This document shows, in pieces, positions 36,257 to 45,875 of a DNA stretch of 64,000 nt; position 1 is the stretch's first letter, and the number at the start of each line of letters is the position of its first letter. Below the pieces are notes generated by a model. The model saw nothing but the letters and a program-made list of their open reading frames with translations. It was not told the origin of the DNA and did not search any database. The stretch is from G963663775 sp963663775 (lineage in GTDB: Bacteria; Bacillota; Clostridia; Oscillospirales; Butyricicoccaceae): the NCBI GenBank assembly GCA_963663775.1, contig OY760624.1, positions 1,178,001 to 1,242,000 on the forward strand. Direction: 5' to 3'. The position numbers were made by a program, and so were the translations under genes.

Positions 36257-38104
36257 ATGAAATTGCCGTTCACACTTCGCAAGCCACCGACAGCGGCTGC
36301 TCTGCGCCAAGAAAGCGCAGAAGCAGATACAACCGCCGCAGGTCAAACAGCGATTGCACCGACCCAAAGCACTGCGCTGCAAAACTTAAAAAAAGGGGGC
36401 AAAAAGCCTGCAAAAGGAAAAAAGAAGCGTGTGGTTGCCGCTGTCTTGGTTGTTGCGCTTTTGGGTGGAGCGGCTGTATACATGCTGTATCCCAAGAATG
36501 AGGAAACCGCAGCAACCTATACCGAAGAAACGGCTGCAAAGCAGGACATTCAAAATGTGCTGAGTGCGACAGGCACATTGGAACCGCTCAATTCGTATGA
36601 TGTGACCGCATTGGTAACGGGCGATGTGCTGCAATGTACATTTGATGAAGGCGATGTGGTGGAAAAAGGACAATTGCTGTATGAAATTGATTCCACGGAC
36701 GTGGAAGACAGCATTGAAAAGAGCAAGCTTTCCCTGGAGCAAAGCCAACTCAGCTATCAGTCACAGTTGGAAGACCAGGCAGATTTGACGGTCAAGTCCA
36801 AAACCGCAGGCGTGATTACAGAAGTGAATGTTGAAAAAGGGGATAGCGTTTCCAACGGAACGGTGATTGCAACCGTGCGCGACAGCAGCACGATGACCAT
36901 TACCCTGCCATTCAATTCCGCAGATGTGCAGAAATTTTATACAGGAGAAACCGCAACGGTTACCATGGACGGCAGCTTTGAAACCTTGACAGGGACGGTG
37001 ACGGAAATTGACGGCGCAGATACCGTGCTGGAGGGCAACCAATTGGTGCGGTATGTGGAAATCCGTGTGACCAATCCTGGTGCACTTTCCACCAGTGCCT
37101 CTGGTGCGGCAACCATCAATGGCATTGCCAGCAATGCGGGCGCAAGCTTTGCATACAACGAGGAGAAGGAAATCACCGCAGAAACCTCCGGTGAGGTGAC
37201 ATGGGTGATTGCAAAGGGGACACAGGTTTCCAGCAGCACAACGGTTGCAAAGCTTGCAAGCACCGATTTGCAGACTTCCATTCGCAATGCGGAGATTTCC
37301 TTGGAAAGTTCACAGATTTCCTTGCAGAATACCGTAGATTCCTTGCAGGATTATGAAATTACCGCGCCGATTGCCGGCACGATTGTCACCAAAAATGCCA
37401 AGGTTGGCGACACATTGGACTCCACCAACGGCAGCAATACACTTGCTGTGATTTATGATATGTCCAAACTGACCTTTGACATTGCATTGGACGAATTGGA
37501 CATCAATCAGGTATCGGTTGGGCAGGAAGTAGAAATTACGGTGGATGCATTGGATGGCGAGGAATTCACGGGCTATATTACCAAGGTCAGCGTGGCAGGT
37601 ACCACGGAAAATGGTGCAACCACCTATCCGGTAACTGTAGAAATCGAAAATCCGCCGTCTGATTTGTTCCCCGGCATGAATGTCAATGCGTCTATTATCG
37701 TGGCAGAAGCAAGCGATGTGGTTGCAATTCCTGTGGCGGCAGTACAGCGTGGCGACAAGGTGTATGTGAAGGATTCTGACAGCACATCGGCGGACACGCA
37801 GACAGCAGACACCGCAGCCGATGCGACAGCAAAAGCTGGCGCAAATGATAAGAATGCAGAAAATGCGATGAACGAAATTCCGGAAGGCTATCATGCGGTG
37901 AAGGTAGAAACCGGCATTTCGGACGACAGCTACATAGAAGTGACGAGCGGGATTGCGGAGGGCGACATTGTGTATGTGCCGCAGGCAACACGTGACACTT
38001 CCAGCGATACGCAGCAAAATCAAGACCAGATGATGATGGGCGGCGGCATGGGCGGTGAAGGCGGACCACCCAGCGGCGGCGGTGGCGGAGGAGGAATGCC
38101 ATAA
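36257..38104 (+). CDS. Efflux periplasmic-adaptor-like (MacA/HlyD) membrane fusion protein
   Basis: The 615-residue protein has a basic cytoplasmic N-terminus, one membrane helix (about 59-77), and an extracellular adaptor region. That region holds two biotinyl-lipoyl-like hairpin halves (VTALVTGDVLQCTFDEGDVVEKGQLL, cited as VTALVTGDVLQ and DEGDVVEKGQLL) and beta-barrel domains. The C-terminus is a Met/Gly-rich tail (MMMGGGMGG..., ending GGGGGGGMP). It forms a set with the MacB-like ATPase and permease: its stop overlaps the next start by one base. In Gram-positive bacteria such systems export peptides or antibiotics or sense them. Confidence 0.9.
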   Translation: MKLPFTLRKPPTAAALRQESAEADTTAAGQTAIAPTQSTALQNLKKGGKKPAKGKKKRVVAAVLVVALLGGAAVYMLYPKNEETAATYTEETAAKQDIQNVLSATGTLEPLNSYDVTALVTGDVLQCTFDEGDVVEKGQLLYEIDSTDVEDSIEKSKLSLEQSQLSYQSQLEDQADLTVKSKTAGVITEVNVEKGDSVSNGTVIATVRDSSTMTITLPFNSADVQKFYTGETATVTMDGSFETLTGTVTEIDGADTVLEGNQLVRYVEIRVTNPGALSTSASGAATINGIASNAGASFAYNEEKEITAETSGEVTWVIAKGTQVSSSTTVAKLASTDLQTSIRNAEISLESSQISLQNTVDSLQDYEITAPIAGTIVTKNAKVGDTLDSTNGSNTLAVIYDMSKLTFDIALDELDINQVSVGQEVEITVDALDGEEFTGYITKVSVAGTTENGATTYPVTVEIENPPSDLFPGMNVNASIIVAEASDVVAIPVAAVQRGDKVYVKDSDSTSADTQTADTAADATAKAGANDKNAENAMNEIPEGYHAVKVETGISDDSYIEVTSGIAEGDIVYVPQATRDTSSDTQQNQDQMMMGGGMGGEGGPPSGGGGGGGMP

Positions 38105-38892
38105 TGAGCAAGACACCTTTGATTGCATTTGAGGAAATTTATAAAATCTATCAAATGGGCGATACCGAAGTACGTGCAGCAGACGGCGTGTCGTTTGAAA
38201 TCTTTGAAGGAGAATTCGTAGCAATTGTAGGACAGTCCGGTTCCGGTAAATCCACGTGTATGAATATCATCGGCTGCTTGGATGTGCCGACCAATGGAAA
38301 ATACCTGCTCAACGGAGAAGATGTTTCCGACCTGACCGACGATGAGCAGGCAACCTTTCGCAATCGGATGCTGGGATTCATTTTTCAGCAATATAATTTG
38401 ATTCCCAAGCTCAGTGTCATCGAAAATGTGGAGCTGCCGCTGCTGTATGCCGGCGCATCACCGCAGGATAGACTAGAGCGGGCAACCAATGCGCTGCGGC
38501 GTGTGGGATTGGAAGGAAAAACGCAGAATCTGCCGTCACAGCTGTCCGGCGGACAGCAGCAGCGTGTATCCATTGCACGTGCGCTGGCGGGCGACCCTTC
38601 TGTGATTTTGGCGGATGAACCGACGGGTGCACTCGACAGCCGCACCAGTCGAGAGGTGTTGGACTTTTTAAAGCAGCTGCACCAAGAGGGCAACACAATT
38701 GTGCTGATTACCCATGACAACGGCATTGCGTCAGAGGCACAGCGTATCATTCGCTTGTCGGACGGACGTGTGGTGTATGACGGTCCTTCGGTGCCTGCAG
38801 AGCAAGTGCAGCATGTGACGGGCGTACACAAGATGCCGGAAAGCGGCGGTGTGTTAAAAAAACCAGTGCAATTTGCGGAAGGAGTGAGCTGA
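38104..38892 (+). CDS. MacB-like ABC transporter ATPase
   Basis: The 262-residue ATPase has Walker A (IVGQSGSGKST), Q-loop FIFQQYNLIPKL, signature LSGGQQQR and Walker B VILADEPTGALD with SRTSREV, all typical of the LolD/MacB/FtsE class. It would drive the adjacent FtsX-fold permease and adaptor protein. The stop is directly followed by the GTG start of the permease. Confidence 0.95.
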   Translation: MSKTPLIAFEEIYKIYQMGDTEVRAADGVSFEIFEGEFVAIVGQSGSGKSTCMNIIGCLDVPTNGKYLLNGEDVSDLTDDEQATFRNRMLGFIFQQYNLIPKLSVIENVELPLLYAGASPQDRLERATNALRRVGLEGKTQNLPSQLSGGQQQRVSIARALAGDPSVILADEPTGALDSRTSREVLDFLKQLHQEGNTIVLITHDNGIASEAQRIIRLSDGRVVYDGPSVPAEQVQHVTGVHKMPESGGVLKKPVQFAEGVS

Positions 38893-40074
38893 GTGGGATT
38901 TGCGCAGGCCTTTCGACTTGCCATTAAAAGCCTTGCGAGCAGCAAAATGCGCTCCTTTCTGACCATGTTGGGTATTATCATTGGCGTAGGCTCGGTTATC
39001 ATTCTGGTATCTCTCATGCAGGGAATGACGGGAAAAATGACCTCCACCTTTGAGGAAATGGGTACCAACCGCTTGACGGTATCCATTTCCGGCCGCGGTT
39101 CTTCCCGTACGGTCGATGTGGACGATATGTATGCGCTGTATGACGATAATCCGGATGTGTTTTCCTCGATGTCACCGACCGTCAGCATGGCCGCAACTGT
39201 GAAAAAAGGCACGGACAGTGATTCCTATGAATCTACTACGGTGACAGGTGTCAGCGAGCAGTATGGCGACATTGATAATCTGGAACTGGACTCTGGTCGT
39301 TTTCTGAGCTATATTGATATGTCAAACCGCAAAAAGGTGTGCGTGGTGGGCAGCTATATCGCACAGGCGGCATTTGGCACCACGGATGCGGTGGGGGAAA
39401 CCATCAAACTCAACGGCAATGTGTTCACGGTGGTGGGCGTGCTGACAGAACAGGATGACAGCACCTCCGGCACTTCGGATGATTGCATGTATATTCCTTA
39501 TACAACGGCATCCAAGCTGGGCAGAAGCCGTGTTTCCAGCTTTACCTTTATGACAACCAGCACGGACTTGAATGACGAAGGCACTACGCTTCTGGATAAT
39601 GCGCTGTATGAAGTGTTTCAGAGCGAAGATTATTATAATATTTCCGATATGTCCGAGATGCTTTCCACGGTAGAAGAGTTGACCGGCACGATGACACTGG
39701 TTCTGGTGGGCATTGCTGCCATTTCTTTGCTGGTCGGCGGCATCGGCATTATGAACATTATGCTGGTTTCGGTGACAGAACGCACCCGTGAAATTGGCGT
39801 GCGAAAATCCTTGGGCGCAAAGCGGAAAGATATTTTGCGGCAGTTTGTGATTGAGGCGGCGACTACTTCGGCAGTCGGCGGATTGATTGGCATTGTTTTT
39901 GGCGCAGGTGTGGCGATTTTGATTGGTAAAATTGTGGACTTGTCCGTGTCGCCGTCTGTAACAGCGGTGAGCGTTTCGTTTGGTGTTTCGGTTGCGATTG
40001 GCGTGTTTTTTGGATTCATGCCCGCAAGCAAGGCATCCAAGCTCAATCCGATTGATGCGCTGCGATATGATTAA
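38893..40074 (+). CDS. MacB-like ABC transporter permease (FtsX fold)
   Basis: The 393 residues show one N-terminal membrane helix with LKSLASSKMRSFLTMLGIIIGVGSV-type sequence, an extracellular MacB-like domain (about 45-265) and three C-terminal helices with the conserved ERTREIGVRKSLGAKR loop. The start is GTG with GGAGTGAG upstream and no gap to the ATPase gene. Such permeases act as mechanotransmitters that couple ATP use to an extracellular adaptor. Confidence 0.93.
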   Translation: MGFAQAFRLAIKSLASSKMRSFLTMLGIIIGVGSVIILVSLMQGMTGKMTSTFEEMGTNRLTVSISGRGSSRTVDVDDMYALYDDNPDVFSSMSPTVSMAATVKKGTDSDSYESTTVTGVSEQYGDIDNLELDSGRFLSYIDMSNRKKVCVVGSYIAQAAFGTTDAVGETIKLNGNVFTVVGVLTEQDDSTSGTSDDCMYIPYTTASKLGRSRVSSFTFMTTSTDLNDEGTTLLDNALYEVFQSEDYYNISDMSEMLSTVEELTGTMTLVLVGIAAISLLVGGIGIMNIMLVSVTERTREIGVRKSLGAKRKDILRQFVIEAATTSAVGGLIGIVFGAGVAILIGKIVDLSVSPSVTAVSVSFGVSVAIGVFFGFMPASKASKLNPIDALRYD

Positions 40075-40151
40075 CCGCACAATATGCGGCTTGCAGCAAG
40101 GATTGGTACGGACATGGTTTTGCAATGTATGAAATGGAGGATATATTTGGG

Positions 40152-42047
40152 ATGAAGCATATCAAAAAGTTTCTGGCGTTGGCGCTGTGCGGCACAATGC
40201 TGTGCGGCACGTTGGGAAATCTTTCGCCAGCACAGGCTGCAGCCGGGACAGACAGCACCATTCAAGAGGTGGTGTCTGCGCTGGGGATTATCACAGGCGA
40301 TGCCAGCGGCAACCTGAATTTGACCGCAAATGTCACCCGTGCGCAGTTTGCAAAAATGCTGGTCTGTGCATCGATATATAAAGATACGGTTTCTGCGACG
40401 GGCAATTCTTCGCCGTTTACGGATGTTCCATATACCTATTGGGCGGCAAATTATATTAAGACGGCAGTGGCGCAAGGTTGGGTTACAGGGTACTTAGACG
40501 GAACATTTCGCCCGAACAATACCGTTACTTGTGCGGAAGCGGCAACTGCTGTGCTCAAGCTGCTGGGATATACCTCCAGTGACTTTTCCGGCACGTTCCC
40601 CTATGCGCAGATGGCACTCTATCAGTCGCTGAATTTGAACGATGGGATTTCGGCATCTTCCACCACGCCGATGTCCCGCCAGAAATGTATGCGCTTGTTC
40701 TACAACCTGTTATCGGCAGATACTAAGGTGAGCAGCGGCAGCAGCGAGGTTTATGCGGCATCGCTCGGATATGAACTGGATGATGACGGAAATCCGGACT
40801 ATGATGATATTTTAGACCAAACGATTGACGGTCCGTTGGTAATGACCACGACACTCTCTGCAATTTTGTCCTTTACGCCGACAACGGTGTATCGCAATGA
40901 CAGTGCTTCGTCTGTGAGCGCACTGCAAAGCTATGATGTGATTTATTATTCGGCAGAGCGCAAGACCGTTTGGGCATATGCCCGCCGTGTGACGGGTACG
41001 CTGGAGGCGGTATCGCCCAATCGGCAGGCACCGACAGCGGTAAGCGTTGCAGGGACAACCTACGATGTATCCGGTACGTTGGCGACCTCGATGCTGGGGG
41101 TCAATGGCGGTTTGGCAGTCGGCACCAATGTGACGCTGCTGCTTGGCAAAAATGGAGAAGCGGTTGCGGCATATGCAGCAGATGCTTTTTCAAGCGAATT
41201 GGTCGGTGTTGTGACAGCAGTCGACAAAACGGCAACCTATACGGCGGCGGACGGCACAACCTATACGCAGGCATCGACTACCATTTTGGGTACAGACGGA
41301 CAAAGCTACACCGTGCAGGCATATGACAAGTATTTGACGGTAGGCACCTGTGTGACGGTCACGTTCAGCGGGGCATCCACCAGCATTTCCAAACTGCCGA
41401 CAGCAAGTAGCGTGGTAGGCGTGGTGAGTGCAGGCGGACAGAAAATCGGCAATACCGTGCTGGCGGCAGATGTCGAAATTTTGGATGTGAATGCGGTTGG
41501 CGGCGTGAAAACCTATTTGTCCCGCATCGATGGATTGACCTTGGGCTCCAGTGATGTGCGTTATTATGAGAAAAATGCTTCGGGTACAGTAGAAAAGCTG
41601 ATTTTGAACGATGTAACGGGTGACCAGTATACGTATGGCATTTTGCGCTCTGCGTCGAATGAAACATCGAGCGGGGATGCTTCGGTTACATATGAGTTCC
41701 AAGTGGGTGCGGCGACCAGCACTTATACGAAGAGCGGCACATCGTTGGGCAACATCGGATACAGCGGGCCGGTGCAAATTACCTATAGTGATGATGGAAC
41801 GGTGACAGATATTACACAGCTGACACAGCTTAAAAATATCACCTCTATTACGGCCGCGGCGATTAAAAATGCAGACGGCAGTCACACAATTTCGGATACG
41901 GTTGCAGTATACAAATACAGCAATCAGAATTATTATGTGATGGACCGCAACGCCATTGACAGCAGCGTGTACGACATTAAAGCGTATTATGACAAAGCAG
42001 ACAGCGAAGGCGGTCGTGTGCGTGTTGTGATTATGACAGAAAAGTAG
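40152..42047 (+). CDS. SLH-domain surface protein next to the MacAB-like genes
   Basis: The 631-residue product has a signal peptide ending near AQAAAG (about residue 30), then SLH repeats to about residue 190 (for example TRAQFAKML, and YWAANYIKTAVAQGWVTGYLDG). The remainder is Ser/Thr/Ala-rich, predicted beta-sheet and unidentified. The start at 40152 has GGAGG 11 bases away. It lies 77 bases after the permease on the same strand with no terminator seen between, so it may be cotranscribed with the efflux set. Confidence 0.85.
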   Translation: MKHIKKFLALALCGTMLCGTLGNLSPAQAAAGTDSTIQEVVSALGIITGDASGNLNLTANVTRAQFAKMLVCASIYKDTVSATGNSSPFTDVPYTYWAANYIKTAVAQGWVTGYLDGTFRPNNTVTCAEAATAVLKLLGYTSSDFSGTFPYAQMALYQSLNLNDGISASSTTPMSRQKCMRLFYNLLSADTKVSSGSSEVYAASLGYELDDDGNPDYDDILDQTIDGPLVMTTTLSAILSFTPTTVYRNDSASSVSALQSYDVIYYSAERKTVWAYARRVTGTLEAVSPNRQAPTAVSVAGTTYDVSGTLATSMLGVNGGLAVGTNVTLLLGKNGEAVAAYAADAFSSELVGVVTAVDKTATYTAADGTTYTQASTTILGTDGQSYTVQAYDKYLTVGTCVTVTFSGASTSISKLPTASSVVGVVSAGGQKIGNTVLAADVEILDVNAVGGVKTYLSRIDGLTLGSSDVRYYEKNASGTVEKLILNDVTGDQYTYGILRSASNETSSGDASVTYEFQVGAATSTYTKSGTSLGNIGYSGPVQITYSDDGTVTDITQLTQLKNITSITAAAIKNADGSHTISDTVAVYKYSNQNYYVMDRNAIDSSVYDIKAYYDKADSEGGRVRVVIMTEK

Positions 42048-42056
42048 GGATGCAAA

Positions 42057-42091
42057 AAGACGGTATGCGCTCAAATGGCGCATACCGTCTT
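42057..42091. terminator. Terminator between convergent SLH and hydrolase genes
   Basis: A perfect 14-bp stem (AAGACGGTATGCGC with its complement) has a T-run in the minus direction. It mainly serves the hydrolase gene. Confidence 0.8.
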
Positions 42092-42130
42092 GGTAATTGC
42101 AGAACAAACAGGATACAGACCGATATGGCA

Positions 42131-43069
42131 TTAAGAAGACGTGTGGGCGTCTAGCCAGCGGGAAATGTCGCCATAGACATCCAGACGGTTGTATTCATTC
42201 AAAATATCATGCCGTGCATCCTTGTAAAGAATGGCGTCTATTTGCTGCACGCCTGCGGCACGATACAACGGCACGGTTTGCCGCAGACCTTCGCCGAAAT
42301 GGCTGACGGGGTCTTGGTCACCTGCGAGAAACAGCATGGACAGCTGATGGGGGGTTTTTTTAAAGCAGCGAGGGGCGTTGGCTTGCTGTATCAGAGAATA
42401 GAGGTCGCGATAGGCAGAGGCGGTCAGCAGAAAATTACATTTTTCGTCTGCCTGCATGCGTGCAACGGTTTGCGGGTCACGGCTGACCCAATCGAAGTTG
42501 GAGCGCCGGTCATGCAATTTGCGATTGTAGCGCAGAAAGGTCATCCGTGCCAAAAAACCACTGCGATGCGTGGGGCCTTTGGAATGCACGATGGAGTCGG
42601 CAGCATGAATGGACAGCTGAATCATAGGCTGTGGGCCTACGGTGCCGCATAAGATGACACCGGTCAGAGGATGGGGACAAAGCGGCACTGCAATACGTGC
42701 AATCAATGACCCCATGGCGTTGCCAAACAGAAAATAAGGCAAATCCGGAAAGCGGGCACGCATAAGATTGGTCAATTGCAGCATGTCGTCTACAAGGTAT
42801 TTCCATCCGTTTTGCACCGCAAAAAAGCCGAGGTCCGTGGATTTGGCGGCGGAAGCACCGTGCCCAAGATGGTCATTTCCGCAGACCACATACCCGAGAC
42901 CGCAAAGGAATTTTGCAAAGGCGGTGTAACGAGAAAAATAATCGCAGACATCGTGAGAAATCTGCACGACACCCCGCAGCGAAACCCCTTCCGGTTGGAG
43001 AAGATAATAGGCGATGTCGCTGCTGCCGTTTGCGCTTTTATAGATATTTTGTGTGCATTTCATATTCAT
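42131..43069 (-). CDS. Alpha/beta hydrolase fold protein lacking the nucleophile serine
   Basis: The 312-residue protein resembles the monoglyceride lipase/lysophospholipase (serine aminopeptidase S33) group: GNDHLGHGAS, a C-terminal GDQDPVSHFGEG with the acid residue, and ARHDILNE with the His. The nucleophile elbow, normally GHSMGS, reads GNAMGS, so Ser is replaced by Ala; the oxyanion HG motif is also changed (SHDVCDYFSRY). It is therefore probably not a normal serine hydrolase. The ATG at 43069 is behind AGGAG with a 6-base spacer; an ATG two codons later is possible. Confidence 0.85.
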   Translation of the reverse strand: MNMKCTQNIYKSANGSSDIAYYLLQPEGVSLRGVVQISHDVCDYFSRYTAFAKFLCGLGYVVCGNDHLGHGASAAKSTDLGFFAVQNGWKYLVDDMLQLTNLMRARFPDLPYFLFGNAMGSLIARIAVPLCPHPLTGVILCGTVGPQPMIQLSIHAADSIVHSKGPTHRSGFLARMTFLRYNRKLHDRRSNFDWVSRDPQTVARMQADEKCNFLLTASAYRDLYSLIQQANAPRCFKKTPHQLSMLFLAGDQDPVSHFGEGLRQTVPLYRAAGVQQIDAILYKDARHDILNEYNRLDVYGDISRWLDAHTSS

Positions 43070-43187
43070 AGACAGCTCCTCTGTCGTAGAAAGACTTCTG
43101 AATGTATATATCATATCATAAAAAGAAATGCGAAACGATGTTTTTTTCGGAAAGTTTACAACTCGTTAAAATGTTCGGCAGTATCTC

Positions 43188-43216
43188 TTGTAATTGGATA
43201 GAATTTGACATATAAT
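43188..43216 (+). promoter_or_regulatory. Sigma-A promoter of the tautomerase-like gene
   Basis: TTGTAA and a perfect TATAAT are 17 bp apart, about 30 bases before the start. Confidence 0.7.
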
Positions 43217-43247
43217 AAAGTAAATTTAAGAAAAAGAGGGATTGTTT

Positions 43248-43592
43248 ATGCCATTCATTCAAGTAAACGTTACCGATAAATTGACAGATGCGCAAAAGAC
43301 CGCCATCAAGAGCGGGTTGGGGGAAAAGATTGCCGTCATTCCCGGGAAAAGCGAGCGTGCGCTGATGATTGATATTTCTGACGGACATACACTCTATATG
43401 GCGGGCGAACAGCGGGAGCATGCCGCTTATCTGGATGTGAAAATTTACGGCACCACCGAATTTGAAAACCAAAAGGCATTTACAGAGGCGGCATTTGCTG
43501 TGATGGAGGAGGCAACGGGGATTTCTCCGAAGGGAATCTACTTGACCTTCAGTCAGTTTTCCAATTGGGGTGCTGGAGGCACAATGAAATGA
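43248..43592 (+). CDS. Tautomerase/MIF-superfamily-like small protein
   Basis: The 114-residue product starts MPFIQVNVTDKL, so Pro becomes residue 1 after Met removal, as in tautomerases where it is the catalytic base. Length and the KLTDAQKTAIKSGLGEKI segment, cited as KLTDAQKTAI, fit the macrophage migration inhibitory factor-like (phenylpyruvate tautomerase) group. The substrate is unknown. It has its own promoter and terminator. The start at 43248 has GAGGG upstream. Confidence 0.8.
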   Translation: MPFIQVNVTDKLTDAQKTAIKSGLGEKIAVIPGKSERALMIDISDGHTLYMAGEQREHAAYLDVKIYGTTEFENQKAFTEAAFAVMEEATGISPKGIYLTFSQFSNWGAGGTMK

Positions 43593-43623
43593 GAAAGCAT
43601 TGGCTTGCAGAGATGTGAAGCCA

Positions 43624-43672
43624 AACACAGCCGGTTCCAACGCAGAGGCAGATGGAACCGGCTGTGTTTTTT
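43624..43672. terminator. Terminator between convergent tautomerase-like gene and birA
   Basis: A 16-bp perfect stem (43624-43639 with 43653-43668) is followed by T residues. Confidence 0.9.
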
Positions 43673-43690
43673 GGGTCAATCAAAAATGGA

Positions 43691-44662
43691 TTACCAACGG
43701 ATAGAAACTTCGCCGCTGGTAAGGGTGCGCACGGTGCCATTCGGGAGCAGTACCATCAGATGACCATTCGCATCAATGTCTTTGGCGATTGCTTCATATG
43801 GGGAAGATCCGCCCAAAACCTGTATACGCTTTTCGAGCATGCAAAGACGGCGGCGATAGGCGCAGAGCAGTGCGGCGGGAGTGTTTTGCAGCAATAGGTT
43901 GAGGTTTGCTTCTGTGTGTTCTAAAATAGCGGCGGCAAGCGCAGCACGGCGTGGGGGTTGACTGCAATATTGGTTGAGTGCGCAGGCAATCTGCTGGATT
44001 TCGGGAGGCAGAGAAGGTGCCAACGCAAGATTGACACCAATGCCGAGCACTGCAAAATCCACAGCACCTGTTTCGCCCTCAATCGATGCTTCCGTGAGAA
44101 TACCGCACAGCTTTTTGTCACCCAAAAGGATGTCGTTGACCCATTTGATGCCGGGGCGGATGTCGCAAAGCTGTTCAATGGCTTGGCAGACTGATACGGC
44201 GGCGGCAAGCGTGATGAGATGGAGCTGTGAAAGCGGCAGTTGAACACGCAGCAAAATGCTCATGTACAGACCGCCTTTTGGCGAGCAAAAGGCGCGCCCC
44301 AAACGCCCTCTGCCGGCGGTTTGCTCTTGTGCGAGGACGGTGAAGCCGTGCGGTGCGGTGGCATACTGCTGCTTGAGCAGGGTGTTGGTAGAAGGGGTGG
44401 AAGGCACAATGCAGAGCGATTGCCCCAGCGCCTGTGTGTGCAGACAGGCGGACACGGCCGCTTCGGTGAGGCTGTCGTCTTCAGACTGCAGGCAATAGCC
44501 TTCGCCATGGATGGAATCAATTTGCACACCCTCTGCCCGCAGGACGGAAATCGCTTTCCAGACAGCGGCACGGGATACACCGATTTTTTCCGCAAGCTGA
44601 CTGCCGCTGACAATCTCGCCGCGTGCCTGCTCCAATGCTGTCAATACGTGTTCTCGAACCAT
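43691..44662 (-). CDS. birA: Bifunctional biotin-protein ligase and biotin operon repressor
   Basis: BirA activates biotin to biotinyl-AMP and joins it to carboxylase carriers. The 323 residues start with a winged helix-turn-helix (about 1-60, SGSQLAEKIGVSRAAVWKAI), which makes it a likely biotin-dependent repressor. The ligase core has GRGRLGRAF near residues 115-123 and KWVNDILL. The ATG at 44662 has AAAGGA upstream; the longer frame to 44818 has none. No biotin synthesis genes are nearby. Confidence 0.95.
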   Translation of the reverse strand: MVREHVLTALEQARGEIVSGSQLAEKIGVSRAAVWKAISVLRAEGVQIDSIHGEGYCLQSEDDSLTEAAVSACLHTQALGQSLCIVPSTPSTNTLLKQQYATAPHGFTVLAQEQTAGRGRLGRAFCSPKGGLYMSILLRVQLPLSQLHLITLAAAVSVCQAIEQLCDIRPGIKWVNDILLGDKKLCGILTEASIEGETGAVDFAVLGIGVNLALAPSLPPEIQQIACALNQYCSQPPRRAALAAAILEHTEANLNLLLQNTPAALLCAYRRRLCMLEKRIQVLGGSSPYEAIAKDIDANGHLMVLLPNGTVRTLTSGEVSIRW

Positions 44663-44909
44663 ATAAGCCATCCTTTCGCTAGAGTATGTTGTAAGGCAAC
44701 ACACCGTACAATGACGAAAACAGCAAGGGGCTTTGTCGTAAAGCCACGGAATACAGTTCGTGTTCCTGCGTTTTACTTCGCATCCTCTATCTGTTTTTCG
44801 GCATACTGACGGGTTCAAAACACACTCTGAAACTTTGTTTCTGCTTTTATTGTAAATGATTTATGGGCAGGGCACAATAGATTTCCACAGAAAAGAGGAG
44901 AAAAAAAGC

Positions 44910-45707
44910 ATGAAATCCAAATCGCAAATTGTACGGGAGATGGCACAAAATGAAGCAGAAAAAATGCTGCTGGCACATGCGCTGGATCAGTTGGAAACCT
45001 GCCGGATGCACCAATATTTGACCTGCACCAAATTTTTAGACCTGCGTGCACGCACCATTGTGCATCAGGCGGTGCAGCAATATGGCGGGATGGATACGAT
45101 GCTGTTTGCAGGCGGATATGAAGATGCAGAACGAACCATGGCGGTGTTTTTTCCAGAATATATGACGGTGCAGGATGCCAAAGAGCAGGCACCCATGGCT
45201 GCTCTGCGGATTACAAAGCAGGGGAGAACGGCGTTGGGACATCGGGACTATTTGGGTTCGCTGATGGGGTTGCAGATTGAGCGAGCGTGCATCGGCGATG
45301 TTTTGGTGCACGCACATGGTGCGGATGTGGTGGTGCTTGCGGACGTGGCGGCATTTTTGCAGCTGCACCTGCAAAAAGTGGGGCAGCAGCCGGTCAGCGT
45401 GTCTGCAATTGATACAGAAGCGTTGCAGCTGCCACAGGAGCAATTGACGGTGCGGCAGGGAAACGTTGCGTCTATGCGTCTGGATGGCGTGGCAGCGGAG
45501 GTTTTTGGATTGTCCAGAGGAGAAGCGCAGACGGCAGTGACAAAGGGATTGGTTTTTTTAAATCATTTGCAGTGCGGGAAGGCAGAAAAGCTGGTGGTGG
45601 AAGGGGACACGATTACTTTGCGGGGTGTGGGGCGTGCAAAAATAGTGGCACTATCCGGAACCAGTCGGAAAGGAAGGCAGTTTTTACAATATACACGCAC
45701 AAATTAG
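44910..45707 (+). CDS. YlmH-like S4-domain RNA-binding protein
   Basis: The 265-residue protein matches YlmH of the cell-division (ylm) cluster: an N-terminal region with FLDLRARTIV and a GGYEDAERTM block, and a C-terminal S4 RNA-binding domain (about 185-245, RLDGVAAEVFGLSRGEAQ, KGLVFLNH). YlmH homologues are linked to rescue of stalled large ribosomal subunits and to growth and division. Here it is apart from sepF and divIVA. The start at 44910 has AGAGGAG. Confidence 0.88.
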   Translation: MKSKSQIVREMAQNEAEKMLLAHALDQLETCRMHQYLTCTKFLDLRARTIVHQAVQQYGGMDTMLFAGGYEDAERTMAVFFPEYMTVQDAKEQAPMAALRITKQGRTALGHRDYLGSLMGLQIERACIGDVLVHAHGADVVVLADVAAFLQLHLQKVGQQPVSVSAIDTEALQLPQEQLTVRQGNVASMRLDGVAAEVFGLSRGEAQTAVTKGLVFLNHLQCGKAEKLVVEGDTITLRGVGRAKIVALSGTSRKGRQFLQYTRTN

Positions 45708-45740
45708 CAGAATGAGAAAAATTCTGTAAACGCTGTAAAA

Positions 45741-45769
45741 TTGACATGTTTATCATCATATGTTATATT
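45741..45769 (+). promoter_or_regulatory. Strong promoter of the large SLH gene
   Basis: Consensus TTGACA and TATATT are 17 bp apart. The 5' untranslated region is about 100 bases. Confidence 0.75.
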
Positions 45770-45875
45770 TTAAATGTCCTTTGCGAATAAAAACAAGAAC
45801 ACGGAATTTGCAAAGAAAAGCTCTCGCAGGAGGGCGAAGTACGTTACAGGCGAGGAACAGAGAAAGGAGAAAAAA

